64,000 nt of DNA from Sphingomonas daechungensis. GTDB taxonomy: Bacteria > Pseudomonadota > Alphaproteobacteria > Sphingomonadales > Sphingomonadaceae. The DNA lies in contig NZ_CP060781.1 in the NCBI RefSeq assembly GCF_014489495.1, positions 1 to 64,000 of the forward strand, read 5' to 3'. Below the pieces are notes generated by a model. That model worked only from the letters and a program-made list of their open reading frames with translations. It searched no databases and was not told the origin of the DNA. This document shows, piece by piece, positions 27,693 through 36,717 of this stretch. Position 1 is the stretch's first letter, and every line of letters starts with the position of its first letter. The position numbers were made by a program, and so were the translations under genes.

Positions 27693-29056
27693 ATGTTCCA
27701 TCGGGCAATCACCGGACCGACGAAATTCACGTCCGTCTCGCTTGCCGAGCTGGTCGGTGCATTCAGCTATGCCTTGGATATCACCGAAGGCCAGCCGCCG
27801 GGACACTGCGTGCGGGCGTGTTGGATCGGAAGCCATATCGGGCGCGCCCTAGGCCTCTCATCGGCTGAGCGACACGACCTTTACTACACGTTGCTACTCA
27901 AGGATCTTGGCTGCAGCAGCAATGCGGCGCGAATTTGCGAACTTTATGAAGCCGACGATCTTGCGTTCAAGAAGGGTTTCAAAACTGTTGGAACGAGCCT
28001 GGCGGCGACGCTCCATTTTGTCTTCGCCAAGACTGCGCGCGGAAGCAGTTTTGGACAGCGCGCAACTGCGGTAGGCAACATTCTAAAGAATGGCGTCGCG
28101 ATCGCCGACGAGATGATCCACTCTCGTTGTACCCGCGGTGCTGACATCGCACGAACGTTGCGCTTTTCAAGCGCCGTCTGTGACGGCATCTACCATCTCG
28201 ACGAGCATTGGGATGGGTCGGGCCGCCCGGGTCATCTGCGCGGGACGCGATCCCCTTGTTTTCGCGGATCGCCCTGCTCGCCCAGGTCGCGGACGTATTC
28301 CACACCCATGCCGGCCGCGACGCGACGATCGAAGAGGTCCGACGCCGATCCGGAACCTGGCTTGATCCGACCTTGGCCGACTTATTCGCACGATTGGCCG
28401 AAAATGAGGATCTGTGGCGCGGCCTCGAATCGAAATTCCTGGATGCCCGATTGGTGGCGCTAGCTCCCGCCGAGGCGTCGGAACCGGTCGATGACGATTA
28501 TCTTGATTCGATCGCTGCCGCCTTTGGCCAAGTCGTGGATGCCAAAAGCCCCTTCACTGCCGGCCATTCTACCCGGGTTGCCGAGTTCGCAATGGGTATC
28601 GGAGGAAAGATGGGCGTTCCCCAAGCGCGCACGCGCTGGCTCCGCCGGGCCGCTTTGCTTCACGACATCGGTAAGCTGGGCGTCTCAAACAAGATCCTCG
28701 ATAAGCCTGGAAAGCTTGATGAAACCGAATGGGAAGTGATGCGCACGCATGCATCTCATACCCAGGAAATCCTTGGCAGGGTCGGCGTCTTGGCCGACTT
28801 GGCGCCCGTTGCTGCGGCACACCATGAGCGGTTGGACGGCAGCGGCTATCCGCTAGGCCTGCAAAAGCACCAGATCGGTCGGGAAACGCGGATCATTACG
28901 ATCTGCGACTTCTACGACGCCCTCACCGCCGATCGACCGTACCGATCGGCAATGCCATCTAAGGAAGCGCTCAGCATCATCGAAGGCGAAGTCGGTCGAG
29001 GGGTTGACGGCGACTGCTTCGAAGTACTGCGAACGCATGTGGCGAGCTCGCAGTAG
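27693..29056 (+). CDS. Tandem HD / HD-GYP phosphodiesterase (one frameshift)
   Basis: ATG 27693 (MFHRAITGPTKFTS). The N-terminal half is a degenerate HD-GYP-like domain: SHIGRALGLSSAERHDLYYT, LLLKDLGCSSNA (K-D in place of H-D) and HLDEHWDGSGRPGHLRG. After a frame change near 28235 comes a complete HD-GYP domain: AGHSTRVAEFAMGIG, ALLHDIGKLGVSNKILDKPG, AAHHERLDGSGYPLGL and ICDFYDALTADRPYR. The second domain should hydrolyse cyclic di-GMP; the first is probably regulatory. About 455 residues in total. A repeat unit follows the stop. Confidence 0.8.
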
Positions 29057-29091
29057 CTCAAGGCGCGAGGCAGCATTCCTGTCGGCTTCGA

Positions 29092-29123
29092 GCGGCAGGG
29101 ATGGGTCGAAATCTGCCATTAGC
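29092..29123. repeat. Dispersed hairpin repeat
   Basis: CGGCAGGGATGGGTCGAAAT with CTGCCATTAG, 36 bp after the HD-GYP stop. Confidence 0.65.
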
Positions 29124-29221
29124 ACGTCAGCAGAACCGGGTCGGACTTTTCGTAAAGTTCGGCCGGCCGTGGAAACATCAGGCGGTCATTGCTGCGGCAA
29201 TATAGAGGCCAACCATCAACC

Positions 29222-29977
29222 TTAATGAATAAGCGGCACACGCTTTGGTTTGGTCGAAAGATGAAGGTAGCGATCGTCGAAATCAGCTGCGGCTACCAAG
29301 CCGCCCCAATCGTTGATCTTCACGTTCTTCCCGATGTCTACGAGGCCCTCGCGTCGTAGCGCTTGCACCGTTCGATTCACGTGGACGGGCGTTAGAGCCG
29401 CCGCGTCCCCAACATGCGTTTGAGTCAGCGGGAATGGAAACATGATCATGCCATTCGCAGGTGCGGCTCCGACCCTAACTGCGATCTCACAAATCAGATG
29501 AGCGATTCTCTTCTTGGCATCTCGCCGGCCGACGTTGAACACCCATTCCGCAAGGATCGCAGAGTCCGCCATGCAATCCCGCCAAAGAGCCTCACCTAGC
29601 GTTGGATAAGTCCTGGCCGCACTAAGAATGGCGCTGTGAGGGATGCGAACGATTGTGGTTGTTGAAAGCGCCTGGAGCGCCGAAGTCACCTCCGGCTGAA
29701 CCGCCGAGTGAAGATCGGCCATGTCTCCTGGTATATGCAGCGCGATTATCTGGCGATTGCCCTGCGAATCCTGATCAAACCTACCGACGACGCCCGCCAC
29801 GATCAGACATGAATGATCAACACGCTCTCCCAGCTTCACGAAGTCGTGGTTGGATCGAACTTGCTCCGCGTAACCAGGGAGGTTGAGCACGGCGTTCCGC
29901 TCGTCCTCCGAAAGGACTGAGCGATTGGTAAGTCTGGTCAAAAATGCTTCAAGATCTGGGCGCCTCGGCATGGACAT
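29222..29977 (-). CDS. Crp/Fnr family transcriptional regulator
   Basis: ATG 29977 (MSMPRRPDLEAFLTRL). The 251-residue protein is intact: a sensor barrel (FVKLGERVDHSCLIVAGVVG, RFDQDSQGNRQIIALHIPGD), a dimer helix and a helix-turn-helix (LTQTHVGDAAALTPVHVNRT, VQALRREGLVDI). It is of the same general class as the 18693 gene but not a close copy. No iron-sulfur cysteines are seen. Targets unknown. It stands alone between repeat copies. Confidence 0.8.
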   Translation of the reverse strand: MSMPRRPDLEAFLTRLTNRSVLSEDERNAVLNLPGYAEQVRSNHDFVKLGERVDHSCLIVAGVVGRFDQDSQGNRQIIALHIPGDMADLHSAVQPEVTSALQALSTTTIVRIPHSAILSAARTYPTLGEALWRDCMADSAILAEWVFNVGRRDAKKRIAHLICEIAVRVGAAPANGMIMFPFPLTQTHVGDAAALTPVHVNRTVQALRREGLVDIGKNVKINDWGGLVAAADFDDRYLHLSTKPKRVPLIH

Positions 29978-30168
29978 CGTTGTGTCTCCGTCTCGCAAGC
30001 GGGAGCACGTACGATCTCTCAGTCACCAGGCGCCTGCATGCAGAATGGACGGTGATCGTGAAACTACTAACCTGCGTCGCAATGGTTCCTAACCGAAGAT
30101 GCCTATCTCCGGTGGCTCGATTGTCAGTGCGTCGCGGAAACTGGCTCTTGAGATCTCTACCCCGTACT

Positions 30169-30230
30169 TAGTGGCAGGTTTGGGTCGAAGGCTGTCGCGG
30201 CAAGTTTGAGTGGTGAGAGTGAGCTAACCT
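30169..30230. repeat. Dispersed hairpin repeat, two units
   Basis: GTGGCAGGTTTGGGTCGAAG then GTCGCGGCAAGTTTGAGTGG. Confidence 0.65.
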
Positions 30231-30356
30231 AACTCAGTCCATTGTAACATCGGCTACAATGTCGGTGATGACACCCGCCATTCAACGCTGGACCGCGTTT
30301 GCTTCGCTCCTTTTCTCCTGTAATTTGGGCCTTGCTCACGGGTTGGAGTTTAAACA

Positions 30357-30668
30357 ATGTCGAAGCGTCTGTTTCCACCGTTCGCGCTCTGTGTCGCTTT
30401 GCTTGCGACGCCCTGTTTTAGCCAGTCTCAAACCACCGCGGACGCGGAGTCGAAGCCTGTTCAAACCGTACCTGCTAGCAACACGAACGTCGGTCCCAAG
30501 GACGAGAAGATCTGCGAAAACATCACTCCCATCGGTAGCCGGCTCGCGACCAAGCGGTTCTGCGGCACTCGCGCCGAGTGGGAAGACCGCAAGCGCCAAG
30601 ATCGGGATTTCACTGAGCAGGTTCAGAAGGGTAGACATTGTCAATCGCAAGGCGGCGCGCAATGCTGA
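30357..30668 (+). CDS. Small secreted hypothetical protein
   Basis: The 103-residue product has a signal peptide (LFPPFALCVALLATPCFS) and a mature region with KICENITPIGSRLATKRFCG and TRAEWEDRKRQDRDFTEQVQ. The C-x-x-x-x-P-I-G-S-R-L...K-x-x-C-x-T-R-A-E-W pattern with a probable disulfide is common in small exported sphingomonad proteins. Function unknown. Confidence 0.6.
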   Translation: MSKRLFPPFALCVALLATPCFSQSQTTADAESKPVQTVPASNTNVGPKDEKICENITPIGSRLATKRFCGTRAEWEDRKRQDRDFTEQVQKGRHCQSQGGAQC

Positions 30669-30744
30669 AAGCATATTGGGCTTCGGGCCACGAATCGTCA
30701 TAGCCCAGTGGCGACAACGGGTCGAAAGATACCCACACGCTGCT

Positions 30745-30776
30745 AATGGCAGGAATGGGTCGAAAGCTGACCTAAG
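30745..30776. repeat. Dispersed hairpin repeat overlapping a stop codon
   Basis: TGGCAGGAATGGGTCGAAAG with CTGACCTAAG; the CTA at 30772-30774 is the stop codon (TAG) of the minus-strand GNAT-nitrilase gene. A worn unit lies at 30712-30740. Confidence 0.7.
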
Positions 30777-32427
30777 CCGCCAATCTCCGGAAGGGCGGGA
30801 AAGGCGGACATTTGCGAGGGTCAGCCGCCTCCAGGCCCTTGGCTTTCATCGCTCGGGGTTCGGGCAATGTCGCCTCGGCGCGGATACCGCGGTTCCAATC
30901 AACCCGGTAGAGGTCGAAACGGCGGTCGGCCAGGTTGCGCACGGTTCCCTCCGCGCGTGCCCACGTAAGATCCGCAAGGTTCACATCGGCAATCGTCAGG
31001 GTTTCGATATTCTCGCTTGCCTCTGCTGCAATGCCGTCCCTCGCGAATGGAAAATCGCACGGCGTCAGAATACAGGATTGGGCATACTGCACGTCCATGT
31101 TGTCCACGCCTGGCAGGTTGCCGACATTGCCTGACAGCACCACGAAGCACTGGTTCTCGATGGCTCGTGCTTGGGCACAGTAGCGCACGCGCATGTAGCC
31201 CTGACGGTTGTCGGTGCAGAACGGGACGAAGATGATACGCGCGCCCTCGTCGACCAAGCGTCGCGCCAGCTCCGGAAACTCACTGTCATAGCAGATGAGC
31301 ACGCCGATCGGGCCGATGTCCGTTTGTATGACGTCGACCGAGCTACCGCCCTTGATCTTCCACCAATAGGCCTCGTTAGGAGTGGGGTGAATCTTTTCCT
31401 GGGCATGCACGGATCCGTCGCGCAGGCACACGTAGGCCACGTTTTGGATACTGCCGTCGTGCGTGCGCGTCGGATGTGATCCACCAACGATATTGATGTT
31501 GTACCGCAGTGCCATCCGAGAAAGCTCGGCCACAAACGGGGCGCGATGCTCGGTCATCCGGTCGATCGCAGCCATGGGCGACAGCGTCTCTGTCTCGAAC
31601 GACAGAAGAGACATGGTGAACAGTTCGGGGAAAACAACGAAATCGGCGCGATAGTCGGCGGCGACGTCCACGAAGTATTCGACCTGTTTCACGAACTCGG
31701 CGAAGTTGCTGACAGCCCGCGCCTGAAGCTGTACCGTGGCAAGCCGGACGCTTTCAACTCCTCGCGGCACGCGGAACGCCGGAGGTTCATTGGGATCCAC
31801 GTAAGGGTTGCGCCATACCATGTGCGCAGCGAACCCGTCAGATTCCTTGTCGAACGGCAGGTAGTTGCGGAGGATGCCGATTGGCTGGAAGCCGTTCGCC
31901 AGCTGAAAGCCGATCACTGGGTCGCGTAGCCGGCCTTGCTGGACCTGCTCTAGATAAAGCTTTGGATCACCGACCTTGGATTTTGCGCGTGCGTAATTCG
32001 GAAGCCGACCACCGAAGACGATTCCACGCAGTTCCAACCGCTCGGCAAGGGCTCGACGTGCTTCATAAAGGCGTTTGCCGATCCGAAGGCCTCGCTGCCT
32101 GTCATCGACCGCCATTTCGATCCCGTAGAGCCAGTCACCGGTGGGATCATGGCGACTCCCGAACCCATTGCCCGTGATGGTCGTCCAGTCATGCGGCGCG
32201 AGGGCGACAGCTTCGTCGATCCGCGACGATGCACAATAGCCGACGATAGTGCCCTCAAGGACGGCCACGAACTGGCCCTCCGGAAAGTTGTTGATCTGGC
32301 CAAGGACCTGGCCTGCGCTGTAGTTACCAAAGCCTGGGTAAGCACGGCTGATGAGAGCGAGGATGGCGTTGACGTCGTCTGGGACGGCGACCCGCACCTC
32401 CAATTTGGCGGGGCTATTCCTGGGCAC
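30772..32427 (-). CDS. GNAT acetyltransferase / carbon-nitrogen hydrolase fusion
   Basis: The intact 551-residue protein has an N-terminal GNAT domain (residues 8-200: VRVAVPDDVNAILALISRAY, IEMAVDDRQRGLRIGKRLYE, the acetyl-CoA loop) and a C-terminal nitrilase-superfamily domain (residues 235-500). The Glu-Lys-Cys triad is visible in FVVFPELFTM, QEKIHPTPNEAYWW and IGVLICYDSEFPEL. This architecture is known as a bifunctional GNAT/carbon-nitrogen hydrolase; its natural substrates are not established. The gene stands alone and ends inside a repeat unit. Confidence 0.9.
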   Translation of the reverse strand: MPRNSPAKLEVRVAVPDDVNAILALISRAYPGFGNYSAGQVLGQINNFPEGQFVAVLEGTIVGYCASSRIDEAVALAPHDWTTITGNGFGSRHDPTGDWLYGIEMAVDDRQRGLRIGKRLYEARRALAERLELRGIVFGGRLPNYARAKSKVGDPKLYLEQVQQGRLRDPVIGFQLANGFQPIGILRNYLPFDKESDGFAAHMVWRNPYVDPNEPPAFRVPRGVESVRLATVQLQARAVSNFAEFVKQVEYFVDVAADYRADFVVFPELFTMSLLSFETETLSPMAAIDRMTEHRAPFVAELSRMALRYNINIVGGSHPTRTHDGSIQNVAYVCLRDGSVHAQEKIHPTPNEAYWWKIKGGSSVDVIQTDIGPIGVLICYDSEFPELARRLVDEGARIIFVPFCTDNRQGYMRVRYCAQARAIENQCFVVLSGNVGNLPGVDNMDVQYAQSCILTPCDFPFARDGIAAEASENIETLTIADVNLADLTWARAEGTVRNLADRRFDLYRVDWNRGIRAEATLPEPRAMKAKGLEAADPRKCPPFPPFRRLAA

Positions 32428-32519
32428 TCATGCCGCTCCTCTTCGGTTCATTCGGTCCGACGGTCTTAGGCGGGGCCTCGCAACGTCTGGCGGCACCCTT
32501 AAGGACGCTGATTTCTGGC

Positions 32520-32867
32520 TTACTTTCGTGCCTTCCGAGCCGCATACCGCGCATCTCGTGCTGCCTTCATTTCTTCCGCACTTGACGGCTTCAATCTGGC
32601 CGCCTTCAGCGCCGCAGCGGCATCCGTTGCTGCCTGCTCGGCCGCTTTGAGAGAAGCTTTCTGGGCTTTGGCGGCTGCCTTTTCTTGAGCTTTGGCAGCC
32701 CGCTCCTCCTCCAAAGCTTGCTCCCGTGTTTCACGCTTTTGCCGCCGCGTTGCCATCAGTGCCTCGTCGACCGAGGGCCTTGCCTTCAGTTGATCCAAGG
32801 CCTTCTGCTTGGCCTTGCTGGCTGATGCGACACGATCCTGAAAAGAAGGGTCTTTAAACGAAGCCAA
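32520..32867 (-). CDS. DUF6481 family protein
   Basis: The 115-residue product begins MASFKDPSFQDRVASASKAK and is Ala/Lys/Glu-rich throughout (TREQALEEERAAKAQEKAAA, KAQKASLKAAEQAATDAAAA), predicting one long charged coiled coil ending in ARDARYAARKARK. The F-K-D/E-P-x-F-Q-D/E-R-V-A start is the mark of a small family seen in sphingomonads and relatives (DUF6481). Function unknown. Intact. Confidence 0.75.
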   Translation of the reverse strand: MASFKDPSFQDRVASASKAKQKALDQLKARPSVDEALMATRRQKRETREQALEEERAAKAQEKAAAKAQKASLKAAEQAATDAAAALKAARLKPSSAEEMKAARDARYAARKARK

Positions 32868-33088
32868 GAGCTATTTTCCTTAGTTAGGGATGTGGGCGAC
32901 CTAAGTCGCTAATTGTTTCTTCTGCGAAGACGTTTCCTGCAACGGTGGCAGGAGAAGGATGGCGCCAAAGCGCAGGTGGCCTCCGCAAAGGAGCGCGCAG
33001 CTCCATCAGAGCGGCTTGCTCAGACGATGCTTCTGTAGCTGGAATCGGAAGCAGGATTGTTGGGCGGAAAGCGCGTAGCTGTATAGCC

Positions 33089-33358
33089 CTATCCCCGCTC
33101 GACGATGAGTGCGAAAAGCTGATCGAGATTCTGTTGAGCATCCTGGACAACGGGATTGTCAGCATTGCCCGCCAGCGAAAGCGGCTGGCTCATGATATCG
33201 TGCAAGCTCTTCGTTTCAGCGTCGGTGAGCAGCTTTCTCTTTCGCAAGACGATGGCCAGGCTTAAGATCCCATTGAACGCAGCCACGTCGAGCGCTTGCT
33301 GAGCCTCGAGCAACTGCTGGGCCGTAAGGTCATGTTCGCCTTCAGTCGATGAGCGCAC
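33089..33358 (-). CDS. Small helical hypothetical protein
   Basis: From GTG 33358 the 89-residue frame reads LTAQQLLEAQQALDVAAFNG, ILSLAIVLRKRKLLTDAETK, SLHDIMSQPLSLAGNADNPV and QNLDQLFALIVERG, a soluble helical protein without known domains. It is in the same orientation as the neighbours on both sides. The 205 bp between this gene and DUF6481 show no supported gene. Confidence 0.5.
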   Translation of the reverse strand: MRSSTEGEHDLTAQQLLEAQQALDVAAFNGILSLAIVLRKRKLLTDAETKSLHDIMSQPLSLAGNADNPVVQDAQQNLDQLFALIVERG

Positions 33359-33367
33359 TTCGGGAGC

Positions 33368-33590
33368 CTACTTCGACGCGAACTGCCCAGGTTCGGCGCC
33401 AAACTCGCGCTTGGCATGCGCACGAGCAGCGATTGCGCTCCTAAAAAGCTCGGGTTGCAAACTCGATGTTACGAGTGGGTAGTTCCAGGAGTTGAAACGG
33501 GTGCTGCGGATCGTGATCCGAAATTGCCCTTCGTCATCCTTGGTGATCAGGTAGGGGCGACGGCGGTTCTTGTCATGGGGGCCTCTCATG
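33368..33590 (-). CDS. Small hypothetical protein
   Basis: Likely start ATG 33590. The product reads NRRRPYLITKDDEGQFRITI, RSTRFNSWNYPLVTSSLQPE and ARAHAKREFGAEPGQFASK (about 73 residues). The beta-strand pattern Y-x-I-x-x-D-x-x-G-x-F-R-I/A-T-I-R and the ending E-F-G-A-E-P-G-Q-F resemble a conserved small sphingomonad protein. Nine bases separate it from the next gene downstream. Role unknown. Confidence 0.55.
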
Positions 33591-33658
33591 CTCGGCGGGG
33601 CACATCGATCCAGAGCTCGATCGTCCCGGCTAAAGCCTGTGCTCGAGTGGAAATAAGC

Positions 33659-33680
33659 GGCGGATGGGTTAGCATCCGCC
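33659..33680 (-). terminator. Terminator hairpin downstream of cspA
   Basis: GGCGGATG/CATCCGCC, 8 bp, with a 6-nt loop, followed on the minus strand by GCTTATTTCC. It lies just after the minus-strand cold-shock gene. Confidence 0.55.
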
Positions 33681-33688
33681 ACTGACTT

Positions 33689-33895
33689 TTAGGCGCCTTG
33701 CAGGTTCACCGCGGAGGTCTTGCCACGACCATCCGTCTCGAGCTCATAGGACACACGTTGGTCCTTATTGAGCGTGGACATGCCGGCGCGCTCTACGGCC
33801 GAGATGTGAACGAAAGCATCGCTGCTGCCATCTTCCGGCGCAATGAAGCCATAGCCCTTGTCATTATTAAAGAATTTAACGGTTCCGGTGATCAT
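33689..33895 (-). CDS. cspA: Cold-shock protein (CspA family)
   Basis: ATG 33895 with an AAAGGAT site; the 68-residue product reads MITGTVKFFNNDKGYGFIAP, EDGSSDAFVHISAVERAGMS and YELETDGRGKTSAVNLQGA. Both RNA-binding motifs (KGYGFI and DAFVHI) are intact, unlike the two divergent members at 26641 and 27144. It is expected to act as an RNA chaperone. The leader (33896-34040) has a TATATA-type -10 region near 34029-34034 and a pyrimidine-rich stretch resembling other csp leaders here. Confidence 0.9.
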   Translation of the reverse strand: MITGTVKFFNNDKGYGFIAPEDGSSDAFVHISAVERAGMSTLNKDQRVSYELETDGRGKTSAVNLQGA

Positions 33896-34122
33896 GATGG
33901 GTATCCTTTTCCCACGGGTGACGGGCATGCGCTAACACAGCACATCCCGGCGTCTTGAAGCTAGAAAGGGACAAAGGGAGGAGCCGAAGCGGCCCATCAT
34001 CCGTCGCAGGCGACGATCAGCGCGATCCTATATAGCGACGTGCGCGTAAAAGGAAAGGACGGCTCACGTTGCGAACCACTGCGCGTGGTCGGAGTGGATC
34101 CGATTTTTGATCCATCGGCGCA

Positions 34123-34151
34123 ATGTCCGGTTTGGGTCGAGAGCGGCCGTT
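34123..34151. repeat. Dispersed hairpin repeat, degenerate
   Basis: TGTCCGGTTTGGGTCGAGAG with CGGCCG. Confidence 0.5.
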
Positions 34152-34238
34152 TTCGATTAGACACCTAAACGGCGAGTGCCGTTGTCCGCGTCAGCGCCCC
34201 GTTGGACGGTGGCTGCCCTGACGCGGCAACGCAACAAT

Positions 34239-34781
34239 CTACTTTGCGGCAACCATTCGCTCGCCTCGCGCGAGCCGGGCGGCTTCCGCGATTGCAACGT
34301 CCTCGACGAACGGGTCGGCATGACGGTGCGCAAGCTTCCATTGCGCCCCTTCGCGCTTGAACACGGACGTTACTCGAAGCGCCCAGTTCTGCTTTGGCAA
34401 ACCGCCGACGCTGACGTTCGCCCGCTCGATCGTCGCAAGCACGATCATGTCATCGCTCTTGAACGCCTGAACGATCTCCTGCTCAAATTCCCCTTCCTTG
34501 AAAAGGCGGCCCATCCGCTCGATCCGTTCGGGCGTATAGTCTGCGAAGCGCGATGGCTTCCCGCCGAAGGGCGACACCAGAACGCCGTCTTGGGTGAGCG
34601 GCACAAGTTCGTGCCAGGTCTTGGAATCTCCGCGCATCAAAGCGGCATTGGCTTTCGCGTAGGCGCTTTCGATCGCCTGAACTGCATCGGTGGCAAATGC
34701 TTCGCTCGGCAAGGCTACAGCGGTGGCCGCGAGGACCGCCGCAGCGGCACCCACGAGCGTCGTGATCATTGGAATGTTCAT
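34239..34781 (-). CDS. Secreted NTF2/SnoaL-like (DUF4440-type) protein
   Basis: ATG 34781 with a GAAGGA site. Signal peptide (LVGAAAAVLAATAVALPSEA), then an NTF2-like fold: AIESAYAKANAALMRGDSKT, DGVLVSPFGGKPSRFADYT and VTSVFKREGAQWKLAHRHAD, the last being the usual terminal strand with His. About 180 residues, intact. It is divergent to the LysR-type gene at 34858, which probably regulates it. Enzymatic or binding role not determinable. Confidence 0.75.
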   Translation of the reverse strand: MNIPMITTLVGAAAAVLAATAVALPSEAFATDAVQAIESAYAKANAALMRGDSKTWHELVPLTQDGVLVSPFGGKPSRFADYTPERIERMGRLFKEGEFEQEIVQAFKSDDMIVLATIERANVSVGGLPKQNWALRVTSVFKREGAQWKLAHRHADPFVEDVAIAEAARLARGERMVAAK

Positions 34782-34830
34782 TCGGCGTCCTTCTTTATTC
34801 AGGACGCCCCAATTCGCTGCAGACCGCTTT

Positions 34831-34868
34831 TGATTCAAATGGTATTAATTCACTCTTATGTTGAATCA
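34831..34868. promoter_or_regulatory. Inverted repeat at the LysR start, possible operator
   Basis: TGATTCAA (34831-34838) and TTGAATCA (34861-34868) are exact inverted repeats, the second overlapping the start of the LysR gene. A site for autoregulation in the divergent promoter is plausible. Confidence 0.4.
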
Positions 34869-35797
34869 TACTCAACTCGCTCGAACAGACGTCAACCTAT
34901 TGCTGGTGTTCGATCTGCTGTTCGAGGAACGGAATGCCGGACGCACAGCGACGCGGCTCCACTTAAGCCCTCCGCGATCAGTCACGCCCTTCGCCGGCTC
35001 CGGACGACGCTCAACGATCCCTTGTTCCTTCCCACCGCCAGGGGATGGTGCCGACCGCTCGCGCTGAGGCGCTGGCCCCGGCGATCCGAGACATCGTGGA
35101 GCGCATCAGTGGCGTGATCTCATCGGCCGAACATTTCGACCCTACGACAGCAACCCGCCGCTTCAGGCTCGGCGCTCCGGACGGAGCGGTTTCCATCCTT
35201 GTGCCCGTATTGATGAAGCGGCTGGAGAAAGAAGCTCCGGGAATAGACTTTGCAATGCTCCAGGTTCTCCCCCGGCCCGGCTCCAACTCTCATGACCAAG
35301 CTTGGCGCGATGCTCTGGCCGATCTCGATGCGGGGAGGCTCGATCTCGCGATCCTTCCTCACCGACCCGCGCAGGCCCGGTTTCACGCAACGACGCTGTA
35401 CCCGGAGGATTTTGTCTTCGTGACGCGCAGCGGGCATCCGCTGGGGCGCAAGCCAACGGTGATGGCTATCGCGAATGCCCGCCACGTCCTGGTCTCGGCC
35501 ACGGGCGACACATCCGGCAATGTCGATCGCTTGCTCGCCGAGCGCGGCCTTGATCGGCGGATCGCCTTGACCGTGCCAAGCTTCCTAATGGCCGTTTCCG
35601 CGATCGCCTCATCCGACCTCATCGGAGCCTTGCCGCGGGGCTTTGCGAAAGAGGCTGCGCGAACCTACGATCTGCAAATCGTCAACGCGCCATTTGAGAT
35701 GATGTCTTCAGATCTCATCGCGATCGTTCCCGAGGCAGCGATGCTGGATCAGAGCATCGCCTGGCTCGTAGAGACCGTCGCGAGTTGCTTCTGCTAA
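34858..35797 (+). CDS. LysR family transcriptional regulator (two frameshifts)
   Basis: The start (MLNHTQLARTDVNLLLVFDL, LFEERNAGRTATRLHL) and, after a shift near 34965, PSAISHALRRLRTTLNDPLF form the LysR winged helix. A second shift near 35045 leads to the effector domain: RRFRLGAPDGAVSILVPVLM, LAILPHRPAQARFHATTLYP, EDFVFVTRSGHPLGRK and FLMAVSAIASSDLIGALP. About 313 residues. The D-V-N-L-L...F-D-x-L start and the domain resemble the NodD/NahR-type subgroup. Divergent partner: the NTF2-like gene at 34239. Confidence 0.85.
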
Positions 35798-36061
35798 TCC
35801 CGAATATTCATTGTTCGAAAACGGGCGTTCCCTGCTGCAGAAAACAAACCGCAGCCCAGCCTGAGCAGCTTCGGTCAGCCAGAACCGAATGGCGACGGCT
35901 CCTACGACATTTACTTCGGGCCAGCCGCACCTATCGGCAAGGAGGAAAACTGGGTCCAGACCGTGCCGGGGAAAGGCTGGTTTACCTACATCCGCCTCTA
36001 CGGACCTCTGGAGCCCTTCTTCGACCAGACTTGGAGGCCCGACGACATCGCTAAGGCCTGA
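35798..36061 (+). pseudogene. C-terminal remnant of a DUF1254/DUF1214 protein
   Basis: Fragments in two frames give YSLFENGRSLLQKTNR and, from about 35885, NGDGSYDIYFGPAAPIGKEE, NWVQTVPGKGWFTYIRLYGP and LEPFFDQTWRPDDIAKA with TGA at 36059. These match only the last 90 or so residues of DUF1254/DUF1214 proteins (G-N-W-x-Q-T-x-P...K-G-W-F...R-L-Y-x-P-L...F-F-D-x-T-W-R-P). The preceding 350 or more residues expected for the family are absent; the LysR gene ends immediately before it. A deletion remnant is the simplest reading. Confidence 0.65.
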
Positions 36062-36136
36062 TCCACCGCAGAAGCAAAGCAGCGAGACGGATATTCGCAT
36101 CATCTCGCTCTACGGCGCAGCGGCCAGCATTTACCT

Positions 36137-36202
36137 AGTGTCCGCAATGGGTCGAAAGCGGACGCTACTTTACGGCAAGTTTGGGTGGAAAGCTGTCATT
36201 AG
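36137..36202. repeat. Dispersed hairpin repeat, two units
   Basis: TGTCCGCAATGGGTCGAAAG with CGGACGCTAC, then ACGGCAAGTTTGGGTGGAAAG with CTGTCATTAG. Stem GTCCGC/GCGGAC is perfect. Confidence 0.75.
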
Positions 36203-36321
36203 GCTTTCGGTTTGGAGCCGGCGGGAAAACTTGCTGAGCAGGGGCGAAGATGAACAGCAACGAAGGCCGGTAGAGATATCGATTAGTGAGCGTTACCTCT
36301 CAGGAACCAGAGAGGCTTCTA

Positions 36322-36494
36322 ATGTCGTTCTTCATGAATCATCGAGCGCCGTGGACGACCGATCAGATTGGTGAGCTACGACGGTTAGCCAAAGGGGGCT
36401 TCCCGCGCGGGCTATAGCGCGGGAAATGGGTCGTACTTCGGACGCGATCTACCGGGTGGCGGCTGCGAACAAAATCCAGCTTCGTCGGTCCTAG
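36322..36494 (+). CDS. Small Myb/SANT-like DNA-binding protein (frameshifted)
   Basis: The reconstructed product reads MSFFMNHRAPWTTDQIGELR, RLAKGGFP and, after a one-base change near 36410, IAREMGRTSDAIYRVAAANK, IQLRRS with TAG at 36492. The W-T-x-x-Q-I-x-x-L-R...I-A-x-x-M/L-G-R-T-x-D-A-I pattern is a small tri-helical DNA-binding fold common in alphaproteobacteria. About 57 residues. Targets unknown. Confidence 0.5.
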
Positions 36495-36507
36495 CGACCT
36501 CGCTTGC

Positions 36508-36537
36508 GTCCGCAGCGGGTCGAAACCTGCCACTAGT
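36508..36537. repeat. Dispersed hairpin repeat
   Basis: GTCCGCAGCGGGTCGAAACC with TGCCACTAG, 13 bp after the small gene. Confidence 0.6.
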
Positions 36538-36683
36538 CTCCTCGTAGTCGCGCCTTCACCGTAAAGGCGGGAGCGGCCCGGTGCCGAGTGTGGGTAAGCC
36601 AAACCGCTCCCTCCCTTGGAGGCGTTGGGGCGCAATTCGCCAAGGGGATGCCTCAAGCTCCGAGCGATCTAGAGACGGCGTAC

Positions 36684-36699
36684 GTAAAGCGCGCTTTAC
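36684..36699. promoter_or_regulatory. 16-bp palindrome with a third half-site
   Basis: GTAAAGCGCGCTTTAC is perfect; GTAAAGCG recurs at 36708. It resembles an operator of a dimeric regulator and sits beside a fragment of an antitoxin-like gene. Confidence 0.45.
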
Positions 36700-36717
36700 A
36701 TCAATTGTAAAGCGCCC

